A stretch of DNA of 64,000 nucleotides, taken from Solirhodobacter olei. GTDB taxonomy: Bacteria > Pseudomonadota > Alphaproteobacteria > Rhodobacterales > Rhodobacteraceae. A model generated the notes under the pieces. That model was not told the DNA's origin, ran no database searches, and saw only the letters and a program-made list of their open reading frames with translations. The stretch is taken from positions 1 through 64,000 of the forward strand of contig NZ_RRYH01000011.1 in assembly GCF_004010155.1 (NCBI RefSeq). The letters run 5' to 3'. This document shows, in pieces, positions 44,194 through 53,988 of the stretch. Each line of letters opens with the position of its first letter. Position 1 is the stretch's first letter. The translations under genes were made by a program, and so were the position numbers.

Positions 44194-44199
44194 AAACGC

Positions 44200-47100
44200 A
44201 TGCGCGCAGGCTCGGCCATGACGCCCGACCCGACCGGCCCGATCTGGCCGATCTTCGCAAAATCAGCTGCCGAGGCCCCCGAGGCCCCCGCGCTTCTCGC
44301 CGAGGGACGCGAGATCCGATACGGCGAGGCCGTGGAGATCGCGGAGCGGATCGCTGCCGCGCTGATCGCGCAGGGCGTCGGCAAAGGCGATTTCGTCGGC
44401 CTGCTGGATTCGCGCTCGGTCGATGCCATCCTGGGCATGCTGGGCATTCTGCGGGCGGGCGCGGCTTTCGTGCCGCTCGACCCCAGCCATGCGCCCGAGC
44501 AGCTGCCCTTCATCGCGACGGACCTGCCGCTGACCGCCGCGCTGGTGGCAGACCGCTATGCCGACCGCGCGGGCGATATCCTGCCCGAGGGGCTTCCGGC
44601 GCTTTCGCTGCAGCAGGCGATCGTGTCCGCCCCGCCCGCCCCCGGCACCGCCTGGCCCGAGGCCGAGGCGGAGACGCCGGCCTACGTCATGTACACCTCC
44701 GGCACCACCGGAAAGCCGAAGGGCGTGGTCGTGCCGCAGCGCGGCGTCACCTCCTTCGCCTGGCGTCAGCCGGCGCTGGATATGCGCAGCGATGACGTGG
44801 TGCTGCATTCCAACACCATCGCCTGCGACGGATCGACCTTCGACATCTGGGCGGCGCTTCTGAACGGGGCCGCCTGCGCGGTGGTCGAGGCGCCCTTCCC
44901 CGCGCTTGACGAGATCGGGCGGGTGATGACCCGTCACAAGACAACGGCGGCGATGTTCTATGCCGGGATGAACCACATGATGGTGGATCATCAGCTGCCG
45001 GCCTTCGCCTCCTGCCGGATGATCCTCTCGGTCGGCGACGTGATGAGCGCGCCGCATGCGCGCAAGCTGCTGGAGACCTATCCGGATCTCCTGCTGCAGA
45101 ACTTCTACGGCCCGACCGAGGCGACGGTGGACAGCCTCGGCATCCGCATCACGGCCGACATGCTGGACGGCCGGCCGCTGCCGATCGGACGTGCGCTGAA
45201 CCACGAGGAATGCTTCGTCGTCGACGAGGACCTGCAGCCGCTCGCCATCGGATCGACCGGGCACCTGGTCATCGCGGGGCCGGGCGTGGCGCAGGGCTAC
45301 TGGAACCGGCCGGAGAAGACGGCCGAGGTCTTCATCGAGGATCCGCGGGCGGGCAAGACCGGACTCGTCTACCTCACCGGCGATCTTGCCACGCATCACC
45401 CCGACGGGGTTTTCGACTTCCACGGCCGGATCGACCGGCAGGTGAAGCTGGGCGGGCGGCGGATCGAGCTGGACGGGGTCGAGCATGTGCTGCGCGACCA
45501 GCCGCAGCTGGCCGAGGCCGCGGTGGGCGTGATCGCGGGGCCGGGCGGGGACAAGCGCATCGCGGCGGTGCTGAAACCCGCAGGCGGGATGCCGGCGGAC
45601 GCGGACGCGTTCGTCAAGGCGGTGCTCGCGGGCGCGGGGGCCGTGCTGCATCCGGCCAGCCTGCCGCGCGCAGTGAAGCTGACGGAGGACTGGAAGCTGA
45701 CGCCCGCGGGCAAGACCGACCGCAAGGCCCTGCTGGCGCTGTTCGACACCCCGGCGGAGAAGGCGAAGCCGGAGACCGCCCCTGCGCAGGATCTGCGCGG
45801 GATGATCGCGGATGTCTGGCAGGAGCTTCTGGGCCTGCGGCCGGACGACGACATGACCTTCTTCGAGGCCGGCGGCTCCTCCATCCAGCTGATCGAGGCG
45901 CATTCGCGGCTGGAGGAACGGCTGGGCCGCGCCTTCGACGTGACGCTGATGTTCGAAGCGCCGAAGCTTGGCGACCTGGCGATGCGGCTCGCTGCGCTGG
46001 CGCCCTCCGAGGCGCCGCGCCAGACCGGGGCGAAGGCGCCGGAGGATGGCGTGGTGGCGATCATCGGCATGGCCGGGCGCTTCCCGGGCTCCGCCTCGCT
46101 CGCCGAGTTCTGGGAGCATGTGCGGGCCGGCGACGACCTCGTCACCCGCTTCGATCCCGCCGAGATGGAGGACAGCCATACCGAGGCGGAGCGCCGCTCT
46201 GGCTCCTACGTGGCGGTGCGGCCGATCCTCAAAGATATCGAGATGTTCGACGCGAAGTTCTTCGGCATCCTGCCGCGCGAGGCGACGCGGATGGACCCGC
46301 AGCACCGGGTGCTGCTGGAGATCTGCTCGGAGGCGCTGGACGATGCCGGGATCGACCCGGCCCGCGCGCCCGGGCCGATCGGGGTCTGGGCCGGCAGCGC
46401 GATGAGCACCTATCTGATCGGCACCCTGCTGGCCGAGCCGGGCGCGGGGCACCGCTTCGCCACCGGCTACCAGCTGGAGGACCTGACCACGATCACCGGC
46501 AACCTGCCGGGGTGTCTGGCCACGCGCGTTTCCTGGAAGCTGGACCTCAAGGGCCCGGCGATGACAGTGCAGACCGCCTGTTCGACCGCGCTGACGGCGG
46601 TGATCCAGGCGGTGGGCGCGCTGCGTTCGGGCCAGACCGATGTGGCGATCGCGGGCGCGGTCTCGATCACCGTGCCGCAGAAGCGCGGCTATATGGCGAT
46701 CGAGGGCGGCATGGGCTCCGTATCCGGCGTCTGCCGGCCCTTCGACGCGGGCGCGGATGGCACGATCTTCGGCCATGGCGCCGGGGTCGTGGTGCTGAAG
46801 CGGCTCTCCGATGCGCTGGCGGCGGGGGACGAGATCCACGCGGTGATCCGGGGCACCGGGCTGACCAATGACGGGGCCGACAAGATGTCCTACACCGCGC
46901 CGTCGGTCGCGGGGCAGGCGGCTGCGGTTGCGGCGGCGCATCGCGATGCGGGCGTGGCGGCGGAGACGATCTCCTACGTCGAATGCCACGGGACGGCGAC
47001 GCCGCTGGGCGACCCGATCGAGATCGCCGGGCTGAACCGGGCCTTCGGCGCGGGGCGGCCGGGAACGGTGGCAATCGGTTCGGTCAAGGGCAATATCGGC

Positions 47101-50100
47101 CATCTCGACGTCGCGGCGGGCATCGCCGGGCTGATCAAGACCGTTCAAATGCTGAAGGCGAAGGAGATCGCGCCGGTCGCGAATTTCCGTTCAGCCAACC
47201 CGCGGATCGATTTCGCGTCGGGCCCGTTCCGCGTTGCCGACCGGCTGGAGCCCTGGCAGAGCGCCGGGCCGCGCCGGGCCGGCATCTCGGCCTTCGGGGT
47301 GGGCGGCACGAACGCGCATCTGGTGCTGGAAGAGGCCCCCGAGGGCGCGAGCGCGGGGCGCGCGAAGACGACCAGGGCGCCGCAGGTGCTGCCGGTCTCG
47401 GCCGCCTCGGCAGAGGCTCTGGCGGATCTCGCCGGGGCGCTGGCCACGCGGCTCGAGGGGGCCGACGCCCCGGCGCTGGCCGACGTGGCCTTTACGCTTC
47501 AGGAGGGCCGCCGGGTCTTCCCGCATCGCTTTGCCGTCGCCGCGACATCGGCCGCGGAGGCCGCCGCCAAGCTGCGCGCGGTGCCGGCGACCAAGCCCCG
47601 GACGCCGAACAAGGCGCCGAAGGTGATCTTCCTCTTCCCGGGCCAGGGGTCGCAATATCCCGGCATGGGCAAGGGGCTTTACCGCTCCGAACCGGAGTTC
47701 GCCCGCTGGATCGACCGCGGCGCGGAGATCCTGAAGCCGCTGATCGACACCGATATCGCCGAGCTTCTGTGCTATGCCGATGTCTCTGACGCGGCCGCAT
47801 CGCGGGCGCTGAAGGATACGCGGCTGACGCAGCCGGCGCTGTTCCTGACAGAGGTCGCGACGGCGCGTCTGTGGCTGGCGCGCGGCATCCAGCCGGATGC
47901 GATGATCGGCCATTCGGTGGGCGAGTTCGCCGCCGCCGTCATCGCCGGGATTCTGCGCTTCGAGGATGCGCTGCGCCTGATCGCCGCCCGCGGGCAGCTG
48001 ATGCAGGACCAGCCGGCGGGCGCGATGCTGTCGGTTCGCGCGCCGCTGGCGGCGCTGATGCCGCATCTGGGACAGGGCGTGGATCTTGCCGCGACCAACG
48101 CGCCGCAGCTGCAGGTGGTCGCCGGGCCGGACGAGGCCATCGACGCGCTCGACGCGCGGCTGAAGGCGGCAGATATCGCCACCGTGCGGCTTCACACCTC
48201 GCATGCCTTCCACTCGGCGATGATGGATCCGGTCGTGCCCGCGCTTCGGGCCCGGGCCGAGGGGCTTCGCCTTTCCGCGCCGGTGCTGCCGATCATCTCC
48301 TCCGTCACCGGGGCTCGGATGACGGATGCGGAGGCGACTAGCGCGGACTACTGGGCCACGCAGGCCCGCAAGCCGGTGAACTTCCAGGCGGCGCTGGAGA
48401 CGGCGGCGCGCGCGTTCACCAATGAGAATTCAGAGATCGGGGCACCGGCGTTCGTCGAGGTGGGGGCGGGCAGAACGCTCTCGGCCTTCGCCGGGCAGAC
48501 CCTGAAGCGCGGCGGCCATGGCGGGATCTTCCAGTCATTGCCGGATCATACCCAGGAAGGTCTTGACGATGAGACCGTCATGGCCGCCGCGTTCGCAGAC
48601 CTCTGGGCCGTCGGGGTGGAGGTGGATTTCGCCCGCCTCGACCGCGGCGCCCGGAAGGTGTCGCTGCCGCCGCATCCGTTCCGGCGCAGCCGTCACTGGG
48701 TGGACGGCCCGAAGACCGTCCCGGCCAACGCGGCCGCTCCCGCCCCGGCGCAGAATGCTGCCACCATTGCCGAGCCCATTGTTGAACCCGTGACCCTTTC
48801 AAGTGACGAGGACGCCATGCCCGCAGCCGACCGCAAGCTCCGCCTGACAGGGGAGCTGCTTGCGCTCTTCTCCGATATCTCCGGCGACGCGCTGGGGCCG
48901 GAGGAGGCGCAGGTTCCGTTCCTAGAGCTGGGCTTCGACTCGCTCTTCATGGCCCAGGCGGCAAGTGCGCTTGGCCGGAACTACGGCGTGGAGGTGTCCT
49001 TCCGCGCGATGATCTCTGATTACCCGTCGATCGATGCGCTGGCGGGCCACCTTGACGGGGTCCTGCCGGCGGAGGCCCCGGTGGCCGCGCCTGCCCCGGT
49101 GGCCGCGGCTGCCCCTGCCCCAGCGCCCGTGGCCGCTACCGTGGCGCCCGCGCCGGCGCCCATGCTCTCCGGCGACCTAGCCGGGGTGATCCAGGCGCAG
49201 ATGCAGGCGATGCAGTCGGTCTTTGCAGAACAGCTGCGCGCGCTCGGGGGCCAACCGGCGGCCCAGCCCGCCGCGGTTCCGGCGCCGGCCATGGTTCGGG
49301 CGCCCGCGCCTGCCGCCGCTCCGACCTCTGCCCCAGTTCCGCCCCCCGCCCCTGCCATTCCCGCGGCAGCCGAGGCGGAGCCGAAGGAGACGGGCTTCAA
49401 GCTCGGCCGAGGGCCGAACGTCTCTGCCGCCGTGCTGACGGCGGAGCAGCGCACCTTCGTGGCCGATCTCGCGCGGCGCTATTCCACCCGCCATGCGAAA
49501 TCCAAGGCGCATACGGCCGAATTCCGGCCGACGCATGCCGACCCGCGCACCGCCTCGGGCTTCCATCCGGACTGGAAGGAGCTGGTGTTCCCGATCGTCG
49601 CGGAACGCTCCAAGGGCGCGCATATCTGGGATCTCGACGGAAACCGCTTCGTCGACGTGGTGAACGGTTTCGGGCAGACCGCCTTCGGCCATTCGCCCGA
49701 TTTCGTCGCCGAGGCGGTGAAGCGGCAGCTTGACAAGGGCTATGCGATCGGCCCGCAGGCCGACCTCGCCGGGCCGATGGCGGCGCGGCTGGCCGCCTTC
49801 CTCGGCCATGAGCGGGTGACCTTCTGCAACACCGGATCCGAGGCCGTGATGGCGGCGATGCGGATCGCCCGCACCGTGACCGGGCGGGAGCGGATCGTCG
49901 TCTTCTCCAACGACTACCACGGCCAGTTCGACGAGGTGCTGGTCCGCGGCAAGGCGCGCGGCGAGCCCGGCGCGCTGCCGGTGGCGCCGGGGATCCCGCG
50001 CTCCGGCCTCGCCAACATGGTGGTGCTGCCCTACGGAGCGCAGGAGAGCCTCGACTGGGTCCGCGCCAATGTTTCCGACATCGCGGGCGTGATCGTGGAG

Positions 50101-53100
50101 CCGGTGCAGAGCCGCCATCCCGAGCTGCAGCCCGCCGATTTCGTGCGGAGCCTGCGCGAGATCACCCGCGAGGGCGGCGCGGCGCTGGTGATGGACGAGG
50201 TCGTCACTGGCTTCCGCACCCACGCGCGCGGGATGCAGGCCGTTTGGGGCATCGAGGCCGACATGGCGACCTATGGCAAGGTCGTTGGCGGCGGCATGCC
50301 GATCGGGCTGCTGGCCGGGAAGGGCCGGTTCATGGACGCGCTTGACGGCGGGGCCTGGAGCTATGGCGACGCCAGCAAGCCCGAGGCGGCGCCGACCTTC
50401 TTCGCCGGCACCTTCGTGCGCCATCCGCTGACGCTGGCGGCGATCGAGGCGGTGCTCGACCATCTCGACGCCAAGGGCGCGGTGCTGTGGGAAAACGTGC
50501 CCGCCCGCGCGGCGGCGCTGGCGGCGCGGATGAACGCGCATCTGGAAAGCCGGGGGCTGCCCGGGTTCGTGACCCAGTTCAACGGCTGGTTCGTCATCAA
50601 CGCCACGGCGCAGGATCCGCGGGCGAGCCTTCTGTTCCCGCTGATGCGGCTGGAGGGGGTGCATATCCTCGACGGCTATTGCGGGTTCCTGACCACGGCG
50701 CATGACGCGGCCGACATCGAGGCGATCTTCACCGCTTTCGCGAAGTCCGTTGATGCGCTTCAGAGGGTAGGGATCCTTGCCGGCAATGGCACGGTGCTTG
50801 CCGCGCCGGTGGCGCCGAATGCGGCGGCGGCCCCCCTGCCCGCCCGTGTGCCGCTGACCGAGAGCCAGCGCGAGATCTGGATGACCCACCAGCTTGGCGA
50901 CAAGCCGGCGGCGAGCTTCAACGAGGGGCTTTCGCTGCGCCTCGACGGGCCTCTCGACCAGCCCGCGCTGGAGGTTTCGCTGGCCGAACTCATCGCGCGG
51001 CACGATGCGCTGAGGATGGTCTTCGACCGCTCCGGCGAGTCCTTCGAGATCCGGGCCGAGGCGGCGCCGGCGCTGGTCTTCACCGATCTCTCCGGCGAGG
51101 GGGAGCCCGAGGCCGGGCTGGCACAGATCGTGGCCGAGGAGCAGGCGGAGCCCGTCGACATCACCGGCGCGGGCGTGCTGCGGCTGCACCTGGTGCGGCT
51201 TGGCGCCGAAGCACATGTGCTGGTGATGACGGCGCATCACATCGCTGTCGACGGCTGGTCCTTCGGCCTGCTGGTGCAGGACCTGGCCGAGCTTTACGGC
51301 GCGAAGGTCGAGGGCCGGGCGGCGAAGCTTGCCCCCGCGCCCTCGTTCGCGGCGCATGCACGACAGGCCGATCCGGCGCCCTCGGCAGAGACGCTGGCCT
51401 ACTGGCGCGGCCAGTTCGCAGAAATCCCGGCGCTGCCGGAGCTGCCCTCCGACCGGGCCCGCCCGGCGGCCAAGAGCTTCAACGGCGCGACGGTCAGCAC
51501 ACGCATCGCGGGCGAGCTGGTGAAGGACGTCCGCAAGGCCGGGGCGAAGCAGGGCTGCACGCTCTTCGCGACCCTCTTCGCCGGGCTGCAGGTCACGCTG
51601 GGCCGCCTCAGCGGCGCGCGCGACGTGGTGCTGGGCGTGCCCTCGGCGGGGCAGATGCTGCTGGAGGATGGCGCGCTGGTCGGCCACCTGGTGAACCTGC
51701 TGCCGATCCGAGCCGCCTTCGATCCGGCCGAACCCGTCGCCGCCCATCTGAAGCGGGCGAGCGGGGCCGTCATGGAGGCCTTCGAGCATCGCGCGGTGAC
51801 CTTCGGCACGCTGGTGCGCGAGCTGGGCGTGCCGCGGTCGCTGAACCGGCTGCCGCTGACCGAGGTGCAGTTCAACTTCGAGCGCGGCATCGACCCGATG
51901 CGCGCGGGCGACCTGACCCTGACGGCCGAGACCAACGCCAAGGCGGCGGCGAATTTCGACATGTTCCTGAACGTGATGGAGGGGCCGGACGGGCTGACCA
52001 TCCATGTCGATTACAACACCGACTGCTATGACGCGGAGACGATGCGCCGCTGGATCGGCCATTACCGCGCCGTGCTGGAGGCCATCGCGGCGGACAGCTC
52101 GACCCCCATCGCGGCGCTGCCGATGCATGACGCGGCGGCGCTGGAGGCGCTGGTCGAGGGCACCAACGCCTCCGCCCTCGCCTTCGACCGCGATGCGATG
52201 ATCCAGGACCTCGTCGCCCAGGGGGCGGCGCGCGATCCGGAAGCGGTTGCCGTCGAGGACGAGGCCGGCCGCATGACCCATGGCGAGCTTGCCCGGCGCA
52301 GCGATGCGCTGGCGGCCCATATCCAGTCGGCGCTGCCGAAGGCCGGAGCCCGGGTGGCGGTGGCGCTGCCGCGGGGCGCGGGGATGCTGGTGGCGCTGCT
52401 CGCTGTGCTGAAGGCGGGGCACACCTATGTGCCGCTCGACCCCCGCCAGCCGGAGGCGCGGCTGAAGACCATCGTGGAGACGGCCGAGGCCGCCGCCGTG
52501 GTGGCCGAGGCCGCCCCCTTCGCCCCCGCGCTGAAGCTGATCCGCCCGTCGCAGGCGCCGGACTACGGCCTGCCCTCGACGGTCGCGCCGGATTCGGAGC
52601 GCGCGGCCTATGTCATCTTCACCTCCGGCTCGACCGGGGTGCCGAAGGGCGTCGCCGTGCCGCATCGGGCGGTGGTGAACTTCCTCACCTCCATGGCCCG
52701 CGAGCCCGGGCTGAAGGCGGGCGACGCGCTCCTGTCCGTCACCACGGTCATGTTTGACATCGCGGTGCTGGAACTCTTCCTGCCGCTCACGGCCGGGGCG
52801 AAGGTCGTGCTGCCCTCGAGCGAGGCGGTACGCGCGGCCTTCCCGCTGGTCGAGCGGCTGGAGAAGGGCGACATCGCCATGATGCAGGCGACGCCGACGC
52901 TCTGGTCGATGCTGCTGGAGGCAGGCTTCACGCCCAAGCCGGGCCTCAGCCTGCTAGCGGGCGGCGAGCCGCTGCCGGCGGACCTCGCGCGGCGGCTGAC
53001 CGCCGGGGGTGCCACGCTCTGGAACATGTATGGGCCGACGGAGACGACGATCTGGTCCGCGCTGCGCCGGATCGGGCCGGAGGATCCGATCACCATCGGC

Positions 53101-53988
53101 CGCCCGATCGCCAACACCGAGCTGCACATCCTTTCCGAGGCCGGAGAGGTGCAGCCCGTGGGCGCGGTGGGCGAGCTTAACATCGGCGGCGAGGGCCTCG
53201 CACTTGGCTACTACGAACGACCGGAGCTGACGGCGGCGGCGTTCCGCGAGGTCACTCTCATGGGCCGGACGCGCAGACTTTATGCCACGGGTGACCTCGC
53301 CCGGCGGCTGCCTAGTGGCGAGATCGTGGTGCTTGGCCGCAAGGATGCGCAGGTGAAGCTGCGTGGCTTCCGGATCGAGCTGGGCGAGATCGAGGCACGG
53401 CTGCGCGCGCTGCCCGGCGTCGACAAGGCGGCCGTGGACGTGCGCGAGAAGGCGTCGGGCGACCGGGGCCTGGTGGCCTGGCTGGTGCCAGAGGCGGGCG
53501 TGGAGCCCGATATTGCCGCCCTCGCCGAGGCGCTGGCCGAGGCGCTGCCCGACTACATGCTGCCGCAGTCCTGGATGATCCTTCCCGCGCTGCCGCAGAC
53601 CGCCAACGGCAAGCTTGACCGCAAGGCGCTGCCCGCGCCGGAGGCAGGCGAGGCCGCGGCCCCGCCGCCAGACGCCAGCGCGGGGGGCCCGACCGGCGCC
53701 GAGAGCGAGATGGAGCACCAGCTGGCCGCGATCTGGGCCGACGTGTTGGGCCGCGAGGTGCCGGTGACGGCGACGCTGCAGGCGCTCGGCGCCGATTCGC
53801 TCGCGGTCTTCCGGATCGCCGCGAAGATGCTGGGCGCGGGGCTGGACCTGGAGGCGCGCGATCTGTTCGCCCATCCCTCCGTGCGGGCGCTTGCCGCCTA
53901 CGCGGACGGCAGGGAGGCGGCGCCAAAGCGGCCCTCGCTTCAGGACTTCAAGGGCGGCGCGCGGCGCGGCATCCGGAGGGCTTCCTGA
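44200..53988 (+). CDS. Hybrid NRPS-PKS megasynthase with internal aminotransferase
   Basis: A 3262-residue protein. Domains in order: adenylation A1 (about 1-520; YTSGTTGKPKG near 165, FYGPTEAT near 302, GKTDRKAL near 505); carrier PCP (GGSS, Ser561); ketosynthase (from about 618; Cys794, His930, His968 in TACST, CHGTATP, GNIGHLD); malonyl-type acyltransferase (Ser1239 in GHSVGEF, HAFH near 1335); ACP (GFDS, Ser1581); Ala/Pro linker (about 1627-1730); class III aminotransferase (PLP Lys2027 in YGKVVGGGMP, MDEVVTGFR before it); condensation domain (HHIAVDGW near 2347); A2 (FTSGSTGVPKG near 2808, MYGPTETT near 2944, NGKLDRKAL near 3137); PCP (GADS, Ser3200). No ketoreductase, dehydratase or methyltransferase was found, so the beta-ketone should reach the aminotransferase and become a beta-amine. 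The layout recalls mycosubtilin and McyE-type synthases. Its stop overlaps the next start by one base (TGATG). Confidence 0.93.
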   Translation: MRAGSAMTPDPTGPIWPIFAKSAAEAPEAPALLAEGREIRYGEAVEIAERIAAALIAQGVGKGDFVGLLDSRSVDAILGMLGILRAGAAFVPLDPSHAPEQLPFIATDLPLTAALVADRYADRAGDILPEGLPALSLQQAIVSAPPAPGTAWPEAEAETPAYVMYTSGTTGKPKGVVVPQRGVTSFAWRQPALDMRSDDVVLHSNTIACDGSTFDIWAALLNGAACAVVEAPFPALDEIGRVMTRHKTTAAMFYAGMNHMMVDHQLPAFASCRMILSVGDVMSAPHARKLLETYPDLLLQNFYGPTEATVDSLGIRITADMLDGRPLPIGRALNHEECFVVDEDLQPLAIGSTGHLVIAGPGVAQGYWNRPEKTAEVFIEDPRAGKTGLVYLTGDLATHHPDGVFDFHGRIDRQVKLGGRRIELDGVEHVLRDQPQLAEAAVGVIAGPGGDKRIAAVLKPAGGMPADADAFVKAVLAGAGAVLHPASLPRAVKLTEDWKLTPAGKTDRKALLALFDTPAEKAKPETAPAQDLRGMIADVWQELLGLRPDDDMTFFEAGGSSIQLIEAHSRLEERLGRAFDVTLMFEAPKLGDLAMRLAALAPSEAPRQTGAKAPEDGVVAIIGMAGRFPGSASLAEFWEHVRAGDDLVTRFDPAEMEDSHTEAERRSGSYVAVRPILKDIEMFDAKFFGILPREATRMDPQHRVLLEICSEALDDAGIDPARAPGPIGVWAGSAMSTYLIGTLLAEPGAGHRFATGYQLEDLTTITGNLPGCLATRVSWKLDLKGPAMTVQTACSTALTAVIQAVGALRSGQTDVAIAGAVSITVPQKRGYMAIEGGMGSVSGVCRPFDAGADGTIFGHGAGVVVLKRLSDALAAGDEIHAVIRGTGLTNDGADKMSYTAPSVAGQAAAVAAAHRDAGVAAETISYVECHGTATPLGDPIEIAGLNRAFGAGRPGTVAIGSVKGNIGHLDVAAGIAGLIKTVQMLKAKEIAPVANFRSANPRIDFASGPFRVADRLEPWQSAGPRRAGISAFGVGGTNAHLVLEEAPEGASAGRAKTTRAPQVLPVSAASAEALADLAGALATRLEGADAPALADVAFTLQEGRRVFPHRFAVAATSAAEAAAKLRAVPATKPRTPNKAPKVIFLFPGQGSQYPGMGKGLYRSEPEFARWIDRGAEILKPLIDTDIAELLCYADVSDAAASRALKDTRLTQPALFLTEVATARLWLARGIQPDAMIGHSVGEFAAAVIAGILRFEDALRLIAARGQLMQDQPAGAMLSVRAPLAALMPHLGQGVDLAATNAPQLQVVAGPDEAIDALDARLKAADIATVRLHTSHAFHSAMMDPVVPALRARAEGLRLSAPVLPIISSVTGARMTDAEATSADYWATQARKPVNFQAALETAARAFTNENSEIGAPAFVEVGAGRTLSAFAGQTLKRGGHGGIFQSLPDHTQEGLDDETVMAAAFADLWAVGVEVDFARLDRGARKVSLPPHPFRRSRHWVDGPKTVPANAAAPAPAQNAATIAEPIVEPVTLSSDEDAMPAADRKLRLTGELLALFSDISGDALGPEEAQVPFLELGFDSLFMAQAASALGRNYGVEVSFRAMISDYPSIDALAGHLDGVLPAEAPVAAPAPVAAAAPAPAPVAATVAPAPAPMLSGDLAGVIQAQMQAMQSVFAEQLRALGGQPAAQPAAVPAPAMVRAPAPAAAPTSAPVPPPAPAIPAAAEAEPKETGFKLGRGPNVSAAVLTAEQRTFVADLARRYSTRHAKSKAHTAEFRPTHADPRTASGFHPDWKELVFPIVAERSKGAHIWDLDGNRFVDVVNGFGQTAFGHSPDFVAEAVKRQLDKGYAIGPQADLAGPMAARLAAFLGHERVTFCNTGSEAVMAAMRIARTVTGRERIVVFSNDYHGQFDEVLVRGKARGEPGALPVAPGIPRSGLANMVVLPYGAQESLDWVRANVSDIAGVIVEPVQSRHPELQPADFVRSLREITREGGAALVMDEVVTGFRTHARGMQAVWGIEADMATYGKVVGGGMPIGLLAGKGRFMDALDGGAWSYGDASKPEAAPTFFAGTFVRHPLTLAAIEAVLDHLDAKGAVLWENVPARAAALAARMNAHLESRGLPGFVTQFNGWFVINATAQDPRASLLFPLMRLEGVHILDGYCGFLTTAHDAADIEAIFTAFAKSVDALQRVGILAGNGTVLAAPVAPNAAAAPLPARVPLTESQREIWMTHQLGDKPAASFNEGLSLRLDGPLDQPALEVSLAELIARHDALRMVFDRSGESFEIRAEAAPALVFTDLSGEGEPEAGLAQIVAEEQAEPVDITGAGVLRLHLVRLGAEAHVLVMTAHHIAVDGWSFGLLVQDLAELYGAKVEGRAAKLAPAPSFAAHARQADPAPSAETLAYWRGQFAEIPALPELPSDRARPAAKSFNGATVSTRIAGELVKDVRKAGAKQGCTLFATLFAGLQVTLGRLSGARDVVLGVPSAGQMLLEDGALVGHLVNLLPIRAAFDPAEPVAAHLKRASGAVMEAFEHRAVTFGTLVRELGVPRSLNRLPLTEVQFNFERGIDPMRAGDLTLTAETNAKAAANFDMFLNVMEGPDGLTIHVDYNTDCYDAETMRRWIGHYRAVLEAIAADSSTPIAALPMHDAAALEALVEGTNASALAFDRDAMIQDLVAQGAARDPEAVAVEDEAGRMTHGELARRSDALAAHIQSALPKAGARVAVALPRGAGMLVALLAVLKAGHTYVPLDPRQPEARLKTIVETAEAAAVVAEAAPFAPALKLIRPSQAPDYGLPSTVAPDSERAAYVIFTSGSTGVPKGVAVPHRAVVNFLTSMAREPGLKAGDALLSVTTVMFDIAVLELFLPLTAGAKVVLPSSEAVRAAFPLVERLEKGDIAMMQATPTLWSMLLEAGFTPKPGLSLLAGGEPLPADLARRLTAGGATLWNMYGPTETTIWSALRRIGPEDPITIGRPIANTELHILSEAGEVQPVGAVGELNIGGEGLALGYYERPELTAAAFREVTLMGRTRRLYATGDLARRLPSGEIVVLGRKDAQVKLRGFRIELGEIEARLRALPGVDKAAVDVREKASGDRGLVAWLVPEAGVEPDIAALAEALAEALPDYMLPQSWMILPALPQTANGKLDRKALPAPEAGEAAAPPPDASAGGPTGAESEMEHQLAAIWADVLGREVPVTATLQALGADSLAVFRIAAKMLGAGLDLEARDLFAHPSVRALAAYADGREAAPKRPSLQDFKGGARRGIRRAS

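Larger units (their letters stand above)
43884..44199. promoter_or_regulatory. Intergenic region before the megasynthase
   Basis: A 316-base gap, AT-richer than its surroundings. It holds a perfect ten-base palindrome GTTCGCGAAC (44025-44034), a TTGACT hexamer (44065-44070) without a matching -10, a CtrA-type box, and the ribosome site for the next gene. No open frame in it looks coding. Confidence 0.55.

Noticed and set aside
44119-44199. GTG start at 44119 for the megasynthase
   Set aside because: It has no ribosome site, it would place the start only eight bases after the CtrA box, and the added residues are low-complexity. The ATG at 44200 has AGGAGGG at ideal distance.
44263-47148. A 961-codon open frame on the minus strand under the megasynthase, and a 1162-codon one at 49177-52665
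   Set aside because: They mirror a GC-rich coding strand. Their proteins are His/Arg/Gly-rich with no domain, while the plus strand has every NRPS/PKS motif.
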